Below, one piece after another: positions 14,080 through 18,289 of a stretch of DNA of 18,289 bases (the stretch's first letter is position 1; every line of letters begins with the position of its first letter). Source of the DNA: CAYJLA01 sp964371305 (GTDB lineage: Bacteria; Bacillota_I; Bacilli_A; RFN20; CAG-826); the NCBI GenBank assembly GCA_964371305.1, contig CAYJLA010000022.1, forward strand, positions 1 through 18,289. Direction: 5' to 3'. The notes below the pieces were generated by a model. The model did no database searches and was not told where the DNA came from. It saw only the letters and a list, made by a program, of their open reading frames with translations. Both the position numbers and the translations under genes were made by a program.

Positions 14080-14913
14080 ATGAAATATAAAAAGCCAATA
14101 ATTGCACTAATGTATGATTTCGACAGGACATTATGTCATGAGGATATGCAAAACTACAATTTTATTCCCAACCTAGGAATGACACCAAAAGAATTTTGGG
14201 AAGAAACTGGCGCATTTAGTAAAAAAACAGGCTGTGAACGTATTTTGTCTTATATGTATACAATGATTAGAAAAAGTGAAGAGTTAGAAAAACCAATCAC
14301 AAAAGATTATTTAAAGCATTTAGGAACTCTTATTCCATTTTATAACGGAGTGGAAACGTGGTTCAAAAGAATAAATGAGTACGGTAAGCAACATGGTGTA
14401 AAAATAGAACATTATATAATTTCTTCTGGAACTAAAGAAGTAATTCTTGGAACCTCTATTGCTAAGGAATTCAAACAAATTTATGCATGTGAATTTATTT
14501 ATAATAAAGAAGGTCATCCAATTTGGCCTAAACTTTCAATCAACTATACACAAAAAACACAGTATGTATTTAGAATATCTAAAGGTATAACTAATGTAAC
14601 TGAAGATAATGAACTTAATGCGAAAACTAAAAATAGAAGAATACCTTATTCAAATATGATTTACTTAGGTGATGGAATGACAGATGTTCCATGTATGGCT
14701 CTTGTTAAAGAAGCTGGCGGCAAATCTATCGCCATTTATAGTGAAGATAGACACGATTCTGTTCTTAACTTAGTTCATGATGATAGAGTTAATTATTTAT
14801 GCAAAGCTGATTACTCTAAAAATAGTGAATTAGAAAGAGTTGTTAAATTAGTTATTAGCGGCGTCGCAATTCAAGAAACATTAGCAATTAAAGAAAGAAG
14901 ATCAAGAGAATAA
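14080..14913 (+). CDS. HAD-family phosphatase of phosphoserine-phosphatase-like type
   Basis: 277 aa. HAD motifs are in order: ALMYDFDRTLC (nucleophile D13, D15), YIISSGT with the motif II Ser-Gly near residue 115, a Lys in the RISKGI region at about 163, and motif IV YLGDGMTDVPCM. The cap is inserted after motif I (PKEFWEE, CERILSYMYTMI), as in phosphoserine-phosphatase-like members, which differs from the Cof type of the other two HAD genes in this window. AGAGGT gives a good SD. It is the first gene of a tight row with ispD, an S1 gene and pgi (the stop and next ATG are separated by one base). The substrate is unknown; a sugar or polyol phosphate would fit the neighbours, but this is inference. 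Confidence 0.88.
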   Translation: MKYKKPIIALMYDFDRTLCHEDMQNYNFIPNLGMTPKEFWEETGAFSKKTGCERILSYMYTMIRKSEELEKPITKDYLKHLGTLIPFYNGVETWFKRINEYGKQHGVKIEHYIISSGTKEVILGTSIAKEFKQIYACEFIYNKEGHPIWPKLSINYTQKTQYVFRISKGITNVTEDNELNAKTKNRRIPYSNMIYLGDGMTDVPCMALVKEAGGKSIAIYSEDRHDSVLNLVHDDRVNYLCKADYSKNSELERVVKLVISGVAIQETLAIKERRSRE

Positions 14914-14914
14914 T

Positions 14915-15601
14915 ATGAACTTTGCAATATTATTGATGGGCGGTAGCGGTCGTAGGTTTTCAAATACCGTTCCAAAACAATATACCATTATCAATAATTT
15001 ACCTGCATTTCTATATCCATTAAAAGAATTAAACGATAATAAAAATGTCGATGCAATATGTATTGTTTGTTCAAAACAATATTTTTCATATGTAACAGAA
15101 ATTATAAAAGAATATTCCATTAATAAAGCAGTATATTTCTCTAAAGAAGGTGGTACAAGGTTTTTATCCGTAAGAAATGGACTAAATGAGATATTGTCTT
15201 CCACCACTATTAGCGAAAAAGATACCATATTGGTGCACGATAGTGCGCGTATCATGCTGACTCAAGATATTATTAATGACCACTATAAAAACCTTGTGAA
15301 TGAAAAATGCTGCGTTAGTGCAATTCCTTTAGTTGATACATTAATGAAGAGTCAGAATGATTACTTAATCGAAAACATAAAAAGAGATGATATATTCATA
15401 ATTCAAACACCTCAATCTTTTCAGGCATCGCTTTTTATAAAAATGTATGAACAAGATAACATAAACGTTAGTGACGACTCACAGCTTGCAATAACACTAG
15501 GTTATAAACCTAAAATTGTATTAGGTAGTAAATTTTTATTAAAAATTACTTTTAATGATGATTTAGATTTGATTAAATATTATATGGGTAAAGTGAGATA
15601 A
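14915..15601 (+). CDS. IspD/TarI-type cytidylyltransferase
   Basis: 228 aa, normal for IspD. The family transfers CMP from CTP to methylerythritol 4-phosphate (IspD, isoprenoid MEP pathway) or to ribitol/glycerol phosphates (TarI-like). Seen: LLMGGSGRRF...PKQY (the CTP loop), GGTRFLSVRNGL, LVHDSARIM (family HDAARP), IPLVDTLM (family DTxK, here Met where Lys is common), an Arg before IFIIQTPQSF, SDDSQLAITLG, and LKITFNDDL with the conserved Lys of the C-terminal substrate site. IspD is the more likely reading. The missing Pro after AR and the Met make TarI-like activity possible. The SD is weak. It starts one base after the HAD stop (TAAtATG), so coupled translation is likely. Confidence 0.82.
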   Translation: MNFAILLMGGSGRRFSNTVPKQYTIINNLPAFLYPLKELNDNKNVDAICIVCSKQYFSYVTEIIKEYSINKAVYFSKEGGTRFLSVRNGLNEILSSTTISEKDTILVHDSARIMLTQDIINDHYKNLVNEKCCVSAIPLVDTLMKSQNDYLIENIKRDDIFIIQTPQSFQASLFIKMYEQDNINVSDDSQLAITLGYKPKIVLGSKFLLKITFNDDLDLIKYYMGKVR

Positions 15602-15602
15602 T

Positions 15603-15932
15603 ATGTTTGATTATAAAGAAAATGATTTAATTGATGGAGTTGTAATAAACGTCGTATCATATGGTGCGTTTTTAATATTTCCTGATAATTCAACTGGATT
15701 ATTACACATTTCAGAAGTTATTGATGGATTTATAAAGAATATATTTCAAAAAATATCTATTGGTCAGATTTACAGTGTAAGAGTAACTGGAATAGATAAA
15801 GAGACAAAATTTTTAAAAGTTTCGTTGAAAAATATAAATGGCGACTGCAAAGATGTAACGCAAGAAGTCATTAATTCTATTGCATCAAACGAAAATCTAA
15901 TTAAACACATTAATACACTATCAAAGGAGTAA
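15603..15932 (+). CDS. S1 RNA-binding domain protein (YugI/CvfD-like)
   Basis: 109 aa. One S1 domain occupies residues about 5-78: GVVINVVSYGAFLIFPDNSTGLLHISEV, IGQIYSVRVTGID and FLKVSLKN are the standard strands. A short helical tail follows. The size and the neighbouring pgi match the YugI (general stress protein 13 / CvfD) group of Bacilli, which bind RNA or ribosomes and affect post-transcriptional control. The start again follows the previous stop by one base (TAAtATG) with only a weak SD. pgi begins 5 nt after its stop, and the pgi SD lies in its last codons. Confidence 0.88.
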   Translation: MFDYKENDLIDGVVINVVSYGAFLIFPDNSTGLLHISEVIDGFIKNIFQKISIGQIYSVRVTGIDKETKFLKVSLKNINGDCKDVTQEVINSIASNENLIKHINTLSKE

Positions 15933-15937
15933 CAAAA

Positions 15938-17212
15938 ATGATTAAAGTTGAGTTGACAAATTTAGTAAATAAAATTGATTTGGATTCATATCAAGGTGAG
16001 ATCAACAGAATTCACGACATGATACATAATAAAACTGGTCCTGGGAATGATTATCTTGGTTGGGTTAACCTTCCGATGAACATAACTGATGAAGAGATTC
16101 AAGATATTATTAGTACTGCTGACCATATTCGTAAAAATTATGAAGTGTTAGTTGTATGTGGTATAGGCGGAAGCTATTTAGGAGCAAGAACCGTAATTGA
16201 TGCATTAAATGGATTACATTCTAATGACTCCCTAGAAATTATTTTTATGGGTCAGACGTTATCTACTAACTATATTTCTCAAGTTCTAAGACACTTAAAA
16301 GGGAAGAAGTTTGCGATAAATGTTATTTCTAAAAGTGGCACTACAACCGAAACAAGCATTTCATTTAGATTACTAAGAAAAATGCTTGAAGATAATGTCG
16401 GAAAACAAGAAGCTAAGAAAAGTATATTCGCAACAACTGATAAAGAAAATGGCTTGCTTAAAAAGTTGTGCGACTTGGAAGGATATAAGACGTTTGTTTT
16501 ACCTGCTGACGTTGGTGGAAGATATTCGGTATTGACTGCCGTTGGACTACTACCAATTGCATGTGCTAATATTGATATTCGCCAATTGATTGATGGAGCG
16601 AGGTCTGCTTTTGAAGAGTATTCTAACCCTGACCTAAAAGTAAATGAATGTTATAAATACGCATCTGCAAGAAATCACTTGTTAAAATCAGGAAAAAGTG
16701 TCGAAATGTTGGTAACTTATGAACCTCAACTTACACAGTTAGGTGAATGGTTTAAACAACTTTATGGCGAAAGCGAAGGGAAAGAAGGTAAAGGTTTACT
16801 ACCTACAAGTGCTACATTTACAACTGACCTTCATTCACTTGGTCAATTTATACAAGAAGGTACACCATTGTTATTTGAAACAATTATTAATATTACTAAG
16901 TCAAACGATGAAATTATCATGTCTAAAGAGGTAGAAGACTTTGATGAATTAAACTATCTTGAAGGTAAAACTTTGCATTATATCAATGAACAAGCATTTC
17001 TTGGCACACTAAAAGCCCATGTAGAAGATGGAAATGTTAATAATATAATTCTTAATATGGACGAATTGAACGCATTTAGTTTAGGAAAATTACTCTATTT
17101 TTTTGAACTTGCATGTGGAGTAAGTTCATATATGCTTAACATCAATCCATTTAATCAACCTGGTGTTGAAGTATACAAAAAGAATATGTTTAAATTACTT
17201 GGAAAAAAATAA
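15938..17212 (+). CDS. pgi: Glucose-6-phosphate isomerase
   Basis: 424 aa, slightly shorter than the 440-450 aa usual in Bacilli. Pgi interconverts glucose 6-phosphate and fructose 6-phosphate in glycolysis. Motifs: VCGIGGSYLGARTVIDAL, FAINVISKSGTTTETSISFR (the sugar-phosphate binding SGT), ADVGGRYSVLTAVGLLPIA, QLYGESEGKEGKGLLP and, near the end, NPFNQPGVEVYKKN with the catalytic Lys. SD AAGGAG is at the right distance. It is the last gene of the HAD/ispD/S1 row. No GC-rich terminator is seen in the 127 nt before the tRNA cluster, so read-through into the tRNAs is possible. Confidence 0.97.
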   Translation: MIKVELTNLVNKIDLDSYQGEINRIHDMIHNKTGPGNDYLGWVNLPMNITDEEIQDIISTADHIRKNYEVLVVCGIGGSYLGARTVIDALNGLHSNDSLEIIFMGQTLSTNYISQVLRHLKGKKFAINVISKSGTTTETSISFRLLRKMLEDNVGKQEAKKSIFATTDKENGLLKKLCDLEGYKTFVLPADVGGRYSVLTAVGLLPIACANIDIRQLIDGARSAFEEYSNPDLKVNECYKYASARNHLLKSGKSVEMLVTYEPQLTQLGEWFKQLYGESEGKEGKGLLPTSATFTTDLHSLGQFIQEGTPLLFETIINITKSNDEIIMSKEVEDFDELNYLEGKTLHYINEQAFLGTLKAHVEDGNVNNIILNMDELNAFSLGKLLYFFELACGVSSYMLNINPFNQPGVEVYKKNMFKLLGKK

Positions 17213-17289
17213 GTAATAAGTTCTAAATTGTTTTTTGTATTTATGCCTAAATTACAACAATAAAAATTATTTTTATATAATAAAAGTGA

Positions 17290-17319
17290 TTGACACACAC
17301 AATAATATATTGATATAAT
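17290..17319 (+). promoter_or_regulatory. Strong promoter of the five-tRNA cluster
   Basis: A perfect -35 TTGACA (17290-17295), 18-nt spacer, and a perfect extended -10 TGATATAAT ending at 17319. It is the best consensus promoter in the window. The start point is about 14 nt before tRNA-Val. Confidence 0.88.
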
Positions 17320-17339
17320 TATTAAGCGTAAATACGTAT

Positions 17340-17415
17340 GGATGTTTAGCTCAGTTGGGAGAGCAATTCGTTTACACCGAATAGGTCGGCGGTTCGAGCC
17401 CGTCAACATCCACCA
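17340..17415 (+). tRNA. tRNA-Val(TAC)
   Basis: 76 nt with encoded CCA. The acceptor GGATGTT pairs with AACATCC (17405-17411). Anticodon stem ATTCG/CGAAT and loop TTTACAC give TAC. First of five tandem tRNAs. Confidence 0.97.
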
Positions 17416-17423
17416 TTACACTT

Positions 17424-17507
17424 GGGAGAGTAGCGAAGTGGCTAAACGCGGCAGACTGTAAATCTGTTCCTAACGGTTCGGTGGTTCGAATCCGCCCTCT
17501 CCCACCA
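17424..17507 (+). tRNA. tRNA-Tyr(GTA)
   Basis: 84 nt, class II with a long variable arm, as is normal for bacterial tRNA-Tyr. The acceptor GGGAGAG pairs with CTCTCCC (17497-17503), then A and CCA. Anticodon loop CTGTAAA gives GTA. Confidence 0.97.
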
Positions 17508-17516
17508 CAACAACCT

Positions 17517-17592
17517 TGGGGTGTAGCCAAGCGGTAAGGCAACAGACTTTGACTCTGTCATCTCGTTGGTTCGATCCCAACCACCCCAACCA
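17517..17592 (+). tRNA. tRNA-Gln(TTG)
   Basis: 76 nt with CCA. The acceptor TGGGGTG pairs with CACCCCA (17582-17588); the U1-A72 pair is typical of tRNA-Gln. Anticodon stem ACAGA/TCTGT and loop CTTTGAC give TTG. Confidence 0.97.
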
Positions 17593-17599
17593 CACACAT

Positions 17600-17675
17600 G
17601 ATCCACTAGCTCAGCCGGTAGAGCACTTGACTTTTAATCAAGGGGTCCGGAGTTCGAATCTCCGGTGGATCACCA
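17600..17675 (+). tRNA. tRNA-Lys(TTT)
   Basis: 76 nt with CCA. The acceptor GATCCAC pairs with GTGGATC (17665-17671). Anticodon stem CTTGA/TCAAG and loop CTTTTAA give TTT. Confidence 0.97.
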
Positions 17676-17683
17676 GCCACAAT

Positions 17684-17771
17684 GCCCGAGTGGCGAAATA
17701 GGTAGACGCACAGGACTTAAAATCCTGCGGGTGCTGAACCCATGCCGGTTCAAGTCCGGCCTCGGGCACCA
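17684..17771 (+). tRNA. tRNA-Leu(TAA)
   Basis: 88 nt, class II, with CCA. The acceptor GCCCGAG pairs with CTCGGGC (17761-17767). Anticodon stem CAGGA/TCCTG and loop CTTAAAA give TAA. The variable arm CGGGTGCTGAACCCATG is long. Last tRNA before the terminator. Confidence 0.97.
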
Positions 17772-17801
17772 AAAAACACATAGTAACTTATGTGTTTTTT
17801 T
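17771..17801 (+). terminator. Intrinsic terminator of the tRNA cluster
   Basis: An A6 run plus CACATA (17771-17782) pairs with TATGTG plus T6 (17789-17800) around GTAACT, followed by a further T. It begins at the last base of tRNA-Leu CCA. The next gene's extended -10 begins 3 nt later. Confidence 0.85.
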
Positions 17802-17803
17802 AT

Positions 17804-17812
17804 TGTTATAAT
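17804..17812 (+). promoter_or_regulatory. Extended -10 promoter implying a leaderless transcript
   Basis: TGTTATAAT ends 6 nt before the ATG of the GNAT gene, directly after the tRNA terminator, with no good -35. The only SD-like bases are AGGT touching the ATG, too close to serve, so the start of transcription and translation probably coincide. Confidence 0.6.
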
Positions 17813-17818
17813 ATAGGT

Positions 17819-18289
17819 ATGGAAAACATAGACAAATTATTACTAGCAAAAACATTGCTAGCTACATTCCAAGATGACAAGCGAATTGAGAATTCTTTAT
17901 TTTCATTGGATTTATATTACAAAACAGAGAGTACGACCATAATATTCGAAAATGATTTGCCAGTTGCTATAGCTACATATGAAGTATACGATCCATCTAA
18001 AGGGTTACAAATCATTGAGAAGCCTAAAAACGTTGACATAGACTACTATAACTACCTAACTATACCAATGCACGTATTAAACAAAACTATTAAATATAAA
18101 TGTGTATTTTTGAGTTTGCTGGCTGTGCATCCAGATTACCAAGGAAAAGGTTTATCAAAAAAGCTACTCAATTCGGTCAAATTGTATGCTAAAAATAATA
18201 ATTTAAGCGATATCATATTATGGACTGATCTGAGGTGTAGTCATTCATTTTATGAACATATTAACGCAAAAAAAGTACTTACTTTTAAC
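17819..18289 (+). CDS. GNAT-family N-acetyltransferase, cut by the window end
   Basis: 157 codons are visible without a stop; the gene continues beyond the window. It starts MENIDKLLLAKTLLATFQDD. The clear signal is GNAT motif A at about residues 100-118: LSLLAVHPDYQGKGLSKKLL, with the acetyl-CoA pyrophosphate-binding Q-G-x-G-L/x pattern. Motif B-like DIILWTDLRCSHSFYEHINAKKV follows, where the enzyme's last strands approach the acceptor. The N-terminal half (IIFENDLPVAIATYEVYD) fits the early strands. The substrate is unknown. There is no usable SD, and the promoter position implies a leaderless mRNA. Confidence 0.85.
   Translation, partial: MENIDKLLLAKTLLATFQDDKRIENSLFSLDLYYKTESTTIIFENDLPVAIATYEVYDPSKGLQIIEKPKNVDIDYYNYLTIPMHVLNKTIKYKCVFLSLLAVHPDYQGKGLSKKLLNSVKLYAKNNNLSDIILWTDLRCSHSFYEHINAKKVLTFN

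Noticed and set aside
17213..17289. Terminator after pgi
   Set aside because: Only a weak A5/T5 pairing is seen; no GC-containing hairpin.
17155..17409. Minus-strand open frame over the pgi end and tRNA-Val
   Set aside because: It overlaps a tRNA gene and the end of pgi, with no family signal.
17516..17855. Open frames across the tRNA cluster on both strands
   Set aside because: They are translations of tRNA genes; such products are common false annotations.

Overview
This is an AT-rich (roughly 30-33% G+C by eye) chromosomal window from a low-GC Gram-positive bacterium. The gene content points to the Bacilli, near the Acholeplasma/Izemoplasma/RF39/Erysipelotrichia side. The supporting genes are an Spx regulator, long-form HPF, a CYTH protein next to spx and trpS, an S1-domain protein next to pgi, PduL, IspD, and a transcription-terminating SAM riboswitch before metK. 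UGA is a stop: it ends the Cof hydrolase at 3402-3404 and the ABC-like gene at 11686-11688, so this is the standard bacterial code and not the Mycoplasma code. The lineage is an inference. No phage, IS element, CRISPR array or defence island was seen; this is housekeeping chromosome.

Layout. 1-1500: a membrane-anchored EIIB-like protein (-), a broken CYTH gene (+) and spx (-). 1592-3404: trpS and a Cof-type HAD phosphatase, overlapping (+). 3397-4356: an RluC/RluD-type pseudouridine synthase (-), overlapping the Cof gene tail to tail. 4460-4550: tRNA-Ser(GGA), then a hairpin terminator that probably works in both directions. 8904 down to 4592 (-): a probable operon of hpf, a lipoprotein 5'-nucleotidase, a HAD phosphatase, and two genes I do not recognise (a 289-aa helical protein and a 166-aa two-TM protein). 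10133-8961 (-): metK behind an S-box riboswitch. 13191-10340 (-): an unusual ABC-ATPase-like protein, coaD, pduL and a TSCPD-domain gene. 13341-13424: tRNA-Leu(AAG). 13994-13473 (-): a LemA-like membrane protein. 14080-17212 (+): HAD, ispD, an S1-domain gene and pgi. 17340-17771: five tRNAs (Val, Tyr, Gln, Lys, Leu). 17819-end: a GNAT acetyltransferase cut by the window edge.

Regulation. The metK leader is readable in full: promoter, aptamer with P1-P4, antiterminator and terminator. Its P2 has no kink-turn, so it departs from textbook S-box RNAs. Several genes have a TATAAT box, mostly preceded by TG, only 6-10 nt before the ATG and no Shine-Dalgarno, which suggests leaderless or near-leaderless mRNAs. 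Other genes have good AGGAGG-like sites.

The main points of interest are the compact SAM riboswitch, the degenerate ABC protein co-transcribed with coaD, a tRNA-Leu with A34, an EIIB domain without its phosphorylatable cysteine, an Spx with a Cys-rich tail, the CYTH gene that has lost its LRIR...TLK core, and the leaderless-promoter pattern. I did not find a clearly new multi-gene system.
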